A stretch of 64,000 nt of DNA from JAHFUI01 sp039931615 (lineage in GTDB: Bacteria > Acidobacteriota > Vicinamibacteria > Vicinamibacterales > CAVVIG01). Location of the stretch: positions 1-64,000 of the forward strand of contig JBDTRR010000012.1 in NCBI GenBank assembly GCA_039931615.1. Direction: 5' to 3'. The position numbers and the translations under genes were made by a program. Of the stretch, positions 44,467 to 52,090 are shown piece after piece. The notes beneath the pieces were generated by a model that saw only the letters and a program-made list of their open reading frames with translations, ran no database searches and had not been told where the DNA came from. Position 1 is the first letter of the stretch. Each line of letters starts with the position of its first letter.

Positions 44467-44520
44467 CACGTCGACCGGCGGTGCCGAGATTCCGGCAGCC
44501 CGCACGGCAGGGGAGGACGT

Positions 44521-44556
44521 CTGGGAAAACTCACACCAGATGGGGAATAGTCCGCG
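44521..44556. promoter_or_regulatory. Tandem GGAA/TTCC-type boxes (inverted orientation)
   Basis: CTGGGAAAACTCAC (44521-44534) and TGGGGAATAGTCCGCG (44541-44556), about 21 bp apart, 76 bp above the -24 box at 44632. Confidence 0.5.
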
Positions 44557-44631
44557 GCCCGGTTGCTCATGTCGGGTGCGGCGGCACACCGTCATCGCCA
44601 GAAGTTGTGCGACTTGCCCAGCACTTTCAGT

Positions 44632-44646
44632 CGGCATATCCATTGC
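44632..44646 (+). promoter_or_regulatory. Sigma-54 promoter for the NAGPA-like operon
   Basis: CGGCATATCCATTGC, exact GGCA and TTGC. Predicted start about 44658, five bases before ATG 44663. Confidence 0.75.
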
Positions 44647-44662
44647 CACTACATGCTCAGGT

Positions 44663-46396
44663 ATGAAGACTGGTCTGATCGGCTTTGCCTTCTCGCTCCT
44701 CGGCGCATGGCTTGGCGCTGGACTGGTCACCGTCCCAAGCAACGCAGCGCCCCAGACGATCGTGGACTTGCAGCCGTTTCGCCAAGCCCAGTCGATTTCG
44801 ATCCGTTCGCCTCAGGGACGCGACGGAACGGCGACCCTCGTCAACCTCAACCCGACGATCGGCGTCTGGTACGTGCTGACGATCACCTGGAACCACGGTC
44901 CACCCGAGCGCGCGTATCATTTCGAGAATCCGCGACCCCAGTCGCAAACGCTGCGGCTCGACCAGCCGCCCGCCGCGCTGGTGATTGCGGACGGCTCGGC
45001 TCAGTACCGCTGCGATCTGTTCAGCACGGCGTCGCCCGACCGGCTTGAGCTCACCGCCGCCGGATCGATTTTCCAGCCCGTGTGCGGCGCGCGTCTCTAC
45101 CTGCGCAACCGGGCGACCGGTCGCCATTCGCGGCTCGAGGCCGCGGCGGACTTCCTGCGCGAGCACGTCTGGGGAGGCGAGAGCATTCTGTCACTCGGTC
45201 ATCACGTGATGGGTGACCGCAATCTGGACACCGGGACGATGGGACGTCAGACGGGAAGCGACCAGGCCGGTCGGATGCTGCAAGCCGGCCCGCTTGCCGC
45301 GCTCATCGATCCGAGCGTCGCCGGACGTACGGTCACCTCCGACAATCTCGGGATCAGCGTCGACAATGGAGGCGCGGGACTGGCCCCGGGCGTCTGGTAC
45401 GCCGCCACCGGGAGCCCCGGCGTGTACGTCAGCGTCCTGCAACCCGGCATGGTCGCCGCCCGCATCCTCCACGGCGGTGAGAAGACCGTGAACGCACTGG
45501 ACCGCGTCGAAGCGTCCGCCTTGTGCTACGCGATTGCGTTCGATCTCGATCGGTTCGAGATCGCGTACGCCGGTGGCACGGAACATCCGTCCGTGGAGTG
45601 GTCCGCTCATCTGCGGCCGGAGATGAAGGATGCACGACTGGCAGGCCCGGACGGCCTCGGCACCCTCGCGCCGCTCGTCGCCACCGGCCTCGTCAATCCC
45701 GTCGATGCGGCCCGGACCGTGGCGGTCTTCACCGGCGGCTTCAAGCGCGCCCATGGCGCGTTCCTCTCCGGCGACCTGGCGATGACGAACCGGGGGAGCC
45801 ACTACGGCTTCATCGAGAACGGTACGGTCCTCAGCACGCTGCAGCCTGGCCTCGCCACGCTGTTCACGCTGGCGGACGGTCGCGTCGACATGAAGACCTG
45901 GGAGGCGGCCGACAACACGCAACTCCGCTACGTCCGCCACGCCCGTCAGAACGGCGTCCCGGTAGTCGAGGTCGATCGGCAGTCGCAGGCGATCGTGCCG
46001 GGGCGCCTGGTCAATCGGTGGGGACCCGGCAACTGGTCCGGGTCTGAGGACCGGAGCCTCCGCACCATCCGCGCCGCGGCGGCACTTCAGAACACTCGCG
46101 ACAAGCAGTTCCTGATCTATGCGGTGTTCTCGGCGGCCACGCCGTCCGCCATGGCGCGGGTCTTTCAGGCCTACCAGTGCCGGTACGCCATGCTGCTCGA
46201 CATGAATGCACTGGAACACACCTATCTGGCCCTGCATCAGCGGATCGGATCGCGCATCGTCCTCGAGCATCTCGTTAAGGGGATGAGTCAACTCGACCAA
46301 TCGTCGAACGGCGCGATCGTGCCGCGATTCGTCGGGTATCCTGACAACCGTGACTTCTTTGCCGTGATGGAGCGCCGCGAGGAGGCACGACCATGA
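44663..46396 (+). CDS. Exported protein with NAGPA (phosphodiester glycosidase)-like region
   Basis: 577 residues; ATG 44663 is chosen over a long upstream frame because the promoter ends five bases before it and a signal peptide follows (FAFSLLGAWLGAGLVTVPS). The C-terminal half (about 330-560) has FTGGFKRAHGAFLSGDLAM, HYGFIENGTVLSTLQPGLAT and LFTLADGRVDMKTWE, similar to NAGPA/DUF2233 proteins that cleave GlcNAc-phosphodiesters; the family link is plausible, not certain. The N-terminal half is beta-rich and unrecognised. Ends overlap the next gene (ATGA). Confidence 0.6.
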   Translation: MKTGLIGFAFSLLGAWLGAGLVTVPSNAAPQTIVDLQPFRQAQSISIRSPQGRDGTATLVNLNPTIGVWYVLTITWNHGPPERAYHFENPRPQSQTLRLDQPPAALVIADGSAQYRCDLFSTASPDRLELTAAGSIFQPVCGARLYLRNRATGRHSRLEAAADFLREHVWGGESILSLGHHVMGDRNLDTGTMGRQTGSDQAGRMLQAGPLAALIDPSVAGRTVTSDNLGISVDNGGAGLAPGVWYAATGSPGVYVSVLQPGMVAARILHGGEKTVNALDRVEASALCYAIAFDLDRFEIAYAGGTEHPSVEWSAHLRPEMKDARLAGPDGLGTLAPLVATGLVNPVDAARTVAVFTGGFKRAHGAFLSGDLAMTNRGSHYGFIENGTVLSTLQPGLATLFTLADGRVDMKTWEAADNTQLRYVRHARQNGVPVVEVDRQSQAIVPGRLVNRWGPGNWSGSEDRSLRTIRAAAALQNTRDKQFLIYAVFSAATPSAMARVFQAYQCRYAMLLDMNALEHTYLALHQRIGSRIVLEHLVKGMSQLDQSSNGAIVPRFVGYPDNRDFFAVMERREEARP

Positions 46397-47394
46397 AGGC
46401 GATCCGATTGCTGGTGTCGGGGGCCGCCGCGCTCTGCGGCTCGGTCGTGCTGGCGCAATACCAGACACTCCCGGAGCAGAACGCCGCGATGCTGCGGCGG
46501 CTGCAGAGCGTCCACGGCTTGTCGGACGGGCAGATGGCCGGCATCCGGCAGGTCTTGACGAAATCCGGGTACGCCGGCCAGGGCAATCCGGCGATCAGCC
46601 GCCATCCCGTCACGCCGGAGCAGTGTCGCGCCAAGCTCGACACGCTTGGCGTCCACTACGAAAATCCGGCATTCGTCGCGATCTGCCAGGCCAAGTACAT
46701 GGCGCCGTTGTACGACCCCTCGACCGAGCGGCCCGAAGACGCGGCGGCCTGCATCGACCAGTTCGAGTTCCCCAACATCCCGTGCGACTACCCGGTGGTG
46801 TGGACGAAGGCGCGCGAGGCGGCCGAGATCTGCGCCGCCGAAGGCAAACGGTTGTGCGACGCGCACGAGTGGGAGGGGGCCTGCGACGGCGCGCTGGAGC
46901 CGCCGGACTACCGCTTCGATCTGGCGTCCGGTTCCCCAGCCCCGGCGATCGCGCGCATGGCGGCGGCGCACAACCAGGCGCATCGCACGACGCAGCGCTG
47001 GAGCTACGGGCCGCAGTACCAGAAGGGCATCTGCGCCGCGTCGAGTCAGAAAAGCGAGAACTGCAACGGCGGGGGGTGGAAGATCTGCGGGTCGAACACG
47101 TTCCCCGACGGGACGTTTCCGGACTGCCGGAGTCCGCTTGAGGTGTACGATCTGAACGGCAACGCCGCCGAGCACATGAACCTGCCCTTGAACACCGATC
47201 AGATGTCGAGCCGCGGGAGCAGCGAGCTCGGATACACGGAGATGAAGGGCAGTTGGTTCATCTTCGACCAGTACCGCGCGCATCAGGATTGGTGCCGATG
47301 GCGGGCGCCGTACTGGCACGGCAGCCGCGTGATGGACCCGCGCAGCCACGCGAACTACCACCTCGGGTTCCGCTGCTGCAAGACGCTGAAGTGA
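46393..47394 (+). CDS. Exported formylglycine-generating-enzyme-like (SUMF1) protein
   Basis: 333 residues. Signal peptide (to VVLAQYQ). CIDQFEFPNIPCDYPVVWTK, then AREAAEICAAEGKRLCDAHEWEGAC is the SUMF1/C-type-lectin-like motif (A-x-x-C-x-x-x-GKRL-x-x-x-x-EWE-x-A). Later VYDLNGNAAEHMNL and YHLGFRCCKTLK complete the fold (normally LGFRCVR). Ten or more cysteines suggest disulphides in the periplasm. Probably a structural relative and not an active sulfatase-maturing enzyme. Co-transcribed with 44663. Confidence 0.75.
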   Translation: MKAIRLLVSGAAALCGSVVLAQYQTLPEQNAAMLRRLQSVHGLSDGQMAGIRQVLTKSGYAGQGNPAISRHPVTPEQCRAKLDTLGVHYENPAFVAICQAKYMAPLYDPSTERPEDAAACIDQFEFPNIPCDYPVVWTKAREAAEICAAEGKRLCDAHEWEGACDGALEPPDYRFDLASGSPAPAIARMAAAHNQAHRTTQRWSYGPQYQKGICAASSQKSENCNGGGWKICGSNTFPDGTFPDCRSPLEVYDLNGNAAEHMNLPLNTDQMSSRGSSELGYTEMKGSWFIFDQYRAHQDWCRWRAPYWHGSRVMDPRSHANYHLGFRCCKTLK

Positions 47395-47467
47395 GGAACG
47401 TTGGGCGAGCGACGATCTTCGGCTGATAGGGGAAGGGTCGTGTGTGGTGCGGGGATCCCGGGCCGCG

Positions 47468-48358
47468 CTAGTGGCCGGCTTGGACGCCGATGCTGCAGGA
47501 GGATGAAAACGATGCCACGCGGATGACACCTTCATCGCTCAGCGCCGAGGCGAGAGACCCGTCGCGCAGCATCTCGCGCACCGGCCGCAGCTCACCGTCT
47601 TGCCACGCCCGGTCGGCCACCAGACGCACCCCGTGGCTGTAGTCGACGTAGCAGGCGCCATGGACGATGCTGAGCGGCTGAATCGGTGCGCCGTTGGTTC
47701 GGTGCCACCCGTAGATGGCAAGCCGCCCCGGGGTGCGCGTCAGCAGATTGGTCAGCACCACGTCTTTCTTATGGCCTGATACCAGCGTGCCGGGGGAGAC
47801 GGCGGCCGCGCGCGCCTGCTTCTCGATCAATGCGTTGTGCGCGCGGTAGTAATCGGTGGACGTCATGCGCGGTCCTGCCGGCAGCGGCAAAGGCACGAAA
47901 TGATGACCGGATTGCTCGTAGACGGCGTTGACCATCTTTCTGGTGGGCAGGACGAAGCCGAAGGCATCGGCGATCGTCGTCGCCGTCGCCAGATTCATGG
48001 GGATCCGCAGGAAGTCGTCGTCTGATCCGATCGCCAGGTAATCGGGCGTCACGAAGATCGTGGCCGACACCGTGCGGCCGGCGGCGCGGTAGCTCAGTTC
48101 AACCGGAGCGAGCTGCCTGAGAAACGACGGCATGTTGCCGTCGAGGATCTCGCCCAGGATCGTCCGCTCGCGGCCGCGCGCATCGAGGCCCGCCAGCGCG
48201 TCGGCCACGCGCGAGCCGGTGCGGGCGCGCGGCGACCGCTGCGGAATCCGCCGTGTGAGGGTGTCGATATTTCCCGGAGATGCTGGGTGACCGCCCAGGG
48301 CGACGCATTGCGACCACGCGGCGATAGCGCTGACAACAGCCACGATCGGGCGGTGCAC
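47468..48358 (-). CDS. Exported protein of unknown function
   Basis: 296 residues from GTG 48358 (ribosome site GGGAGG). Signal peptide (MHRPIVAVVSAIAAWSQCVA). Conserved-looking core: ATIFVTPDYLAIGSDDDFLR, IPMNLATATTIADAFGFVLP, RKMVNAVYEQSGHHFVPLP, NALIEKQARAAAVSPGTLVS, YVDYSHGVRLVADRA. I recall this as a widely spread hypothetical family with unknown function. A near-sigma-54 element (GCGCATCCCTCTTGC, minus strand 48397-48383) would start transcription about 13 bases above the GTG. Confidence 0.7.
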   Translation of the reverse strand: MHRPIVAVVSAIAAWSQCVALGGHPASPGNIDTLTRRIPQRSPRARTGSRVADALAGLDARGRERTILGEILDGNMPSFLRQLAPVELSYRAAGRTVSATIFVTPDYLAIGSDDDFLRIPMNLATATTIADAFGFVLPTRKMVNAVYEQSGHHFVPLPLPAGPRMTSTDYYRAHNALIEKQARAAAVSPGTLVSGHKKDVVLTNLLTRTPGRLAIYGWHRTNGAPIQPLSIVHGACYVDYSHGVRLVADRAWQDGELRPVREMLRDGSLASALSDEGVIRVASFSSSCSIGVQAGH

Positions 48359-48583
48359 GGGACCTCCCTAGTTCAGACAACAGCAAGAGGGATGCGCACA
48401 GTCGGGGCGAGAACACCTGCAAGAAGATGGGGATTCTATCACGGGCCCCCGCCGAGGTTCCGTTCGAAAGGAGCCGACGCGCTTCGCCACTCTGGCCGCA
48501 CCGCGCCGTTCATCACGCCCGGTGGTGCGCGCGCGCATGCAAATGTTCCAGATCCGGGTCAGGCCGCGCTGGCCGTGGCGACC

Positions 48584-48614
48584 CGAGGATTTCGGATCTG
48601 CGATTAGTTCCCGC
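48584..48614. promoter_or_regulatory. Tandem GGAA/TTCC-type boxes
   Basis: CGAGGATTTCGGA (48584-48596) and TGCGATTAGTTCCCGC (48599-48614), 74 bp above the -24 box at 48688. Apart from this and the promoter, 48359-48827 shows no gene. Confidence 0.4.
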
Positions 48615-48687
48615 TCCTCTGGCCGCGTCCTTGTGCGAAGAACACCAAACGGCGACGCGCCAAGACCTATTTCAGCGGGCTGATCGG

Positions 48688-48702
48688 CGGCACAGCCATT
48701 GC
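48688..48702 (+). promoter_or_regulatory. Sigma-54 promoter for the CBS-domain protein
   Basis: CGGCACAGCCATTGC, exact GGCAC and TTGC. Predicted start about 48714, a 114-base leader before ATG 48828. Confidence 0.75.
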
Positions 48703-48827
48703 CTCGGTGCGGAGCGGTTTCCAACGCACTGCGACTGAGCGCACCGTGGTCGTCGGTCCGAGCGTGCGGCAGACGTGCAGATGTGGCGCCGCACAGACAG
48801 CAACACCTGAGATGAGGGGCAACAGCC

Positions 48828-49301
48828 ATGAAAGTGCGAGAGCTGATGACCAGCGTCGTGCGGACCTGTCGGCCTGAGACGAGTCTGGAGGAAGCGAAAG
48901 AAAACATGTGGGCAGGCGATTGCGGGGCGTTGCCCGTCGTCAACCATGAAGGCCTTGTCACCGGCGTGATCACCGAGTGGGAGATCTTTATCGCGGTCGC
49001 CAGCAAAGGTCGGTGCGCCCGTCGCATCGCGGTTCGCGAGGTGGCTCAGGGCCAGCCGCACACGTGCCAGCCAGACGATGACGCCGCCGCCGCGCTGGAG
49101 ACGATGACGTGGCATCAGGTCCGACGGCTTCCGGTGGTCGATGCCGAAGGCCACGTGCGCGGCATGCTGTCGCTGAACGATGTTGTAGCGCATGCCGGGG
49201 CGGCTACGCCAACCGAGCTGGCGAGCACGTTGGCCAGTATCCGCGCCTATCTGCGAGCATCGTCGGCCGGTCGCGAGAATCGGGGCCTCGTCAAGCCGTA
49301 G
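48828..49301 (+). CDS. CBS-domain pair protein (Hrp1-like)
   Basis: 157 residues from ATG 48828 (GAGGGG). Two CBS motifs fill the protein: MKVRELMTSVVRTCRPETSL ... GALPVVNHEGLVTGVITEWE and AVREVAQGQPHTCQPDDDAA ... RRLPVVDAEGHVRGMLSLND. Stand-alone CBS pairs bind adenine nucleotides; the M. tuberculosis homologue Hrp1 is a DosR-regulated hypoxia protein. The motif EWEIFI at the end of CBS1 departs from the usual T-x-x-D phosphate contact. Confidence 0.9.
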   Translation: MKVRELMTSVVRTCRPETSLEEAKENMWAGDCGALPVVNHEGLVTGVITEWEIFIAVASKGRCARRIAVREVAQGQPHTCQPDDDAAAALETMTWHQVRRLPVVDAEGHVRGMLSLNDVVAHAGAATPTELASTLASIRAYLRASSAGRENRGLVKP

Positions 49302-49414
49302 TAAGAACCGCGCAGGTTCGGACCGTAGGTCCCGCCGAACGACGACCGACATCATCCGGCAGATGTGGTCGGTCTTCACGCCCGGGCGGGCTGAACCATA
49401 GGCGACCTCGGACC

Positions 49415-51163
49415 TCAAACGGTCTCGAATTCGTCGCCAAGCAAGTCGTACCTGCCGCGAACCGCGTTCGCCATCTCGGGCACCGTCTGGCCGCGGGAAC
49501 CCGCCCGGTATCGTTGCTCAAGGCGTCGCAGGTCATCGGCAAGGGCCCGATCTCCAAACACATCCGCGATCCAGCGCGAGAAGTCGCCGCGCACGAGATA
49601 CCCCTCCAACAGGGGCGGCGGTGTTCCCTCCAGCTCAGACACGAACTGGCGGAGCGTGCGGATCCCGTGCCTGGGTTGACCGTTGGCGTTGAAGACGAAC
49701 GCGCGGTGTGCGCTGACGGGGACGTCGACGTACTTTTCCCGGTGACGGACATGCGTCGTGAGGCGCGGCGCAATGGTGAACAACTTCAGCTCACCTTCGG
49801 CCTCTTCCGTGATCGGCAGGGCCACTGCCTGGCCGACGTTCAAGTGACCGAGGATCGCCCATCGTCCGGCATCAATCGCGCCACACTTCGCGCAACAGGC
49901 ACGGAGCGCTTCCATCTCGGCCGGGTTCGACTCGCACGTCACAATCATCACCTCGGTGGCGGCGAGGAGGGCCTGGGGCAGCCGTGAGCCGCAGTAGGTC
50001 ACGATCGTATAGCCGTTCCGCTCGAGGTCGAGCAGTTGAGGCGCATCAGCATCGTGCAGGTAGTAATGCGCTTCGTCGAGCAGAATGCGATGCGGAAGGC
50101 CGGTCCGACGTCTGAGCACGTTCAGGGCTGGCAGTACCGCGCGGATGTACTGGACCTTGTCGTCGTGCGGCTGACGCGAGAGGTCGATCACGACGCTGCG
50201 ATCGGGATATCGGAGGGCCCGCAACAGTTCGCGTGGTGTCGGCGGCGGGTCTTCCCGGCCGAGAACCGTTACGCCCGGCAGGTTTTCGAGGGAGCTGTAG
50301 TCGCCTTCCGGGTCGATGGCGCACACGCAGTATCCATGGAGAATCAACTGCTCGCACAGGAGACCCGCGGCCCAGGACTTCCCGGATTTGGCATCGCCGG
50401 TTACCAGGACGTTCCGGCCACGCACCGCGAGTGAGAACTCGCGACCGTCTTCAAGATGTCCCAGCAACAGACGACGTCGGCCGCGTCGCGGAATCGGCAG
50501 ACTGCCGGATGCCGCGAGCTTTCGGATATAGACCGCGACCGCCGGCGGGCCGCTGCCCGCCAGCACGACGTCGGCAGCGGCCTGCAGGGCCTGGCTGCCC
50601 CATTCGACCGCCACGCCCACTTCCACCAGGCGCAGGAGCTCGTGATCGTTCTCGGCATCGCCGATCGCCACGGTGTTTCGTGCCGATAGCCGCAAGGTCT
50701 CCAGTGCCACGCCAAGCCCGGTGGCCTTGCTGACACCCTGCGGCGACGTCATCACGCGTCCACGATTGAAGATGAGGACGAGCGGCAATTCGAGCGCGCG
50801 AATGACCTCCAACAGCCGCGGGGCGTCGTTCGCATCGGCGTCGACCAGGCACGTTCCGGCAGCGAATGGAAGGCCGCGGCGGCGCAGTTCAGCCAGGAAT
50901 CGCTCCGGCACCTGAGGCGCCAGCAGGGAAGTCCGTCCGCTCTCCGGAAAGTGGAGAACGGCGCCGTTCTCGGCGATGACGCCATCGACGAAGTGAAGGT
51001 CGCCGGCCACGCGCCGTAGTTCGTCGAGAATCCGGCCGGTGACGAGGAGCACGATGATCCCTGCCGTGCGGGCGGCCGCGATCGCCTCGCGTACGGACGG
51101 CTCCAATGCCTCCCCGCGCGCGATGGTGCCGTCGTAGTCCAGCGCAATGACCGACAACTTCAC
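49415..51163 (-). CDS. Fusion: HAD-IIB phosphatase plus HerA/DUF87-type ATPase
   Basis: 582 residues from GTG 51163 (ribosome site GAGGAGG; sigma-54 start about 51175). Residues 1-205 are a HAD-IIB (Cof-like) domain: VIALDYDGTIARGE with nucleophile Asp, LLVTGR, and AIGDAENDHELLRLVEVGVA. Residues about 230-480 are a P-loop ATPase: Walker A VTGDAKSGKSWAAGLL, CAIDPEGDYSSLENLPGV, Walker B-like HRILLDEAHYYLHD. The C-terminal about 80 residues are a helical region (EGYLVRGDFSRWIADVFGDR). The enzyme may clear a sugar or nucleotide phosphate; the ATPase role is unknown. This combination is uncommon. Confidence 0.85.
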   Translation of the reverse strand: MKLSVIALDYDGTIARGEALEPSVREAIAAARTAGIIVLLVTGRILDELRRVAGDLHFVDGVIAENGAVLHFPESGRTSLLAPQVPERFLAELRRRGLPFAAGTCLVDADANDAPRLLEVIRALELPLVLIFNRGRVMTSPQGVSKATGLGVALETLRLSARNTVAIGDAENDHELLRLVEVGVAVEWGSQALQAAADVVLAGSGPPAVAVYIRKLAASGSLPIPRRGRRRLLLGHLEDGREFSLAVRGRNVLVTGDAKSGKSWAAGLLCEQLILHGYCVCAIDPEGDYSSLENLPGVTVLGREDPPPTPRELLRALRYPDRSVVIDLSRQPHDDKVQYIRAVLPALNVLRRRTGLPHRILLDEAHYYLHDADAPQLLDLERNGYTIVTYCGSRLPQALLAATEVMIVTCESNPAEMEALRACCAKCGAIDAGRWAILGHLNVGQAVALPITEEAEGELKLFTIAPRLTTHVRHREKYVDVPVSAHRAFVFNANGQPRHGIRTLRQFVSELEGTPPPLLEGYLVRGDFSRWIADVFGDRALADDLRRLEQRYRAGSRGQTVPEMANAVRGRYDLLGDEFETV

Positions 51164-51186
51164 AAATGCCTCCTCATCGGGTTTGA

Positions 51187-51201
51187 GCAAGTGGTCTGCC
51201 A
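51187..51201 (-). promoter_or_regulatory. Sigma-54 promoter for the HAD-ATPase gene
   Basis: TGGCAGACCACTTGC on the minus strand, exact TGGCA and TTGC. Predicted start about 51175, 12 bases before GTG 51163. Confidence 0.8.
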
Positions 51202-51243
51202 CGACGCTCGGCTCCGGAATGGAGATTGACCGGGCACGGACGA

Positions 51244-51280
51244 CGCGAAGAATTCCCCACGGGTGGGAGTTCTTCCGCCC
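51244..51280. promoter_or_regulatory. Tandem GGAA/TTCC boxes between two divergent sigma-54 promoters
   Basis: GCGAAGAATTCCCCA (51244-51258) and TGGGAGTTCTTCCGCCCA (51263-51280), about 21 bp apart. They are 43 bp above the leftward promoter and 134 bp above the rightward promoter. Confidence 0.6.
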
Positions 51281-51413
51281 ATTTGCTGACTGGCGCACCG
51301 TTACCAGACCACCACTGCCGGACGGCCAGCGTGCCGATCGATTCGTTCAGAGATCGGCTACCCGAGACAGCGGAACGGCCGATGCCCGCGCGGCGACCAC
51401 AGGGGAGAGGCTG

Positions 51414-51428
51414 CGGCACATGGCTTGC
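51414..51428 (+). promoter_or_regulatory. Sigma-54 promoter for the 51474 gene
   Basis: CGGCACATGGCTTGC, exact GGCAC and TTGC. Predicted start about 51440. Confidence 0.8.
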
Positions 51429-51473
51429 TCCCACAAGGAATGACGCCGCATGATGTCCAGGAGGGATGACGCG

Positions 51474-51704
51474 ATGACCGCGACACGCGACCGAATCGAA
51501 AACCTCGTCCTACGAATCCAGCGTGACTTCCTCGACCACTCAACGCTGTCGCTGACGTTGTCGGCCGCCGAGAAGCAATTCGGTGTCGACGAACTCACCT
51601 GTGTCGGTGTGCTCGGCGCGCTGGTGGAGGCACGGGTGCTGACGGAGCAGGAAGGCGCCTTTCGCAGGCACTTTCCACGGCCTGCGGCACGACGAGCGGC
51701 CTGA
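51474..51704 (+). CDS. Small predicted winged-helix-like protein
   Basis: 76 residues from ATG 51474, chosen for its ribosome site GGAGGG (an ATG at 51450 is also possible). ENLVLRIQRDFLDHSTLSLT, LSAAEKQFGVDELTCVGVLG, ALVEARVLTEQEGAFRRHFP has the helix-helix-wing layout of a small DNA-binding domain (a final strand pair AFRRHFP). Function is unknown; it may be a regulator. Followed closely by a universal stress protein remnant. Confidence 0.6.
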   Translation: MTATRDRIENLVLRIQRDFLDHSTLSLTLSAAEKQFGVDELTCVGVLGALVEARVLTEQEGAFRRHFPRPAARRAA

Positions 51705-51761
51705 ATCGTGGAACCGCAGGGTGCCAGCTCCCCCGGCGGGATATGCACGCAGGACGCCGTG

Positions 51762-52030
51762 ATGATCGAGATTCGACGAATCCTCTGCCCGATTGATTTC
51801 TCGGACTACTCGCGTCGTGCGCTCGATCACCCCGTCAAGATTGCCCGATGGTACGAGTCCTCGATCACGGCTCTCCACGTGTTCTCGCCGGTCCCCGTCG
51901 CCGCTTACGGTCCCGGCACGGTGGGTTTGACCCGATCGGGCTGACACCGGCCGATCGCGATCAGCTGCCCGCCGAGACTACGGCATTCATCGCAGCGGGG
52001 AGCGCCGTGTTACCACCGAGGCGTAACTGA
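51762..52030 (+). pseudogene. Universal stress protein, frameshifted and truncated
   Basis: ATG 51762 begins a typical UspA domain (IRRILCPIDFSDYSRRAL, WYESSITALHVFSPVP). Near 51925 the frame shifts; the continuation FDPIGLTPADRDQLPAETTA is in another frame and stops at 52030. The C-terminal ATP-binding half (G-2x-G-9x-G) is missing. Confidence 0.7.
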
Positions 52031-52090
52031 ACGCCAGGTCTGAGCCATTGAGTGCACCGCTGCCCGTAAATTCGCTTCTCGAAAGGTCTT

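Noticed and set aside
43946..44662. 239 extra in-frame codons upstream of the NAGPA-like gene
   Set aside because: They run antisense through the ABC exporter remnant and across the sigma-54 promoter; a signal peptide begins at 44663.
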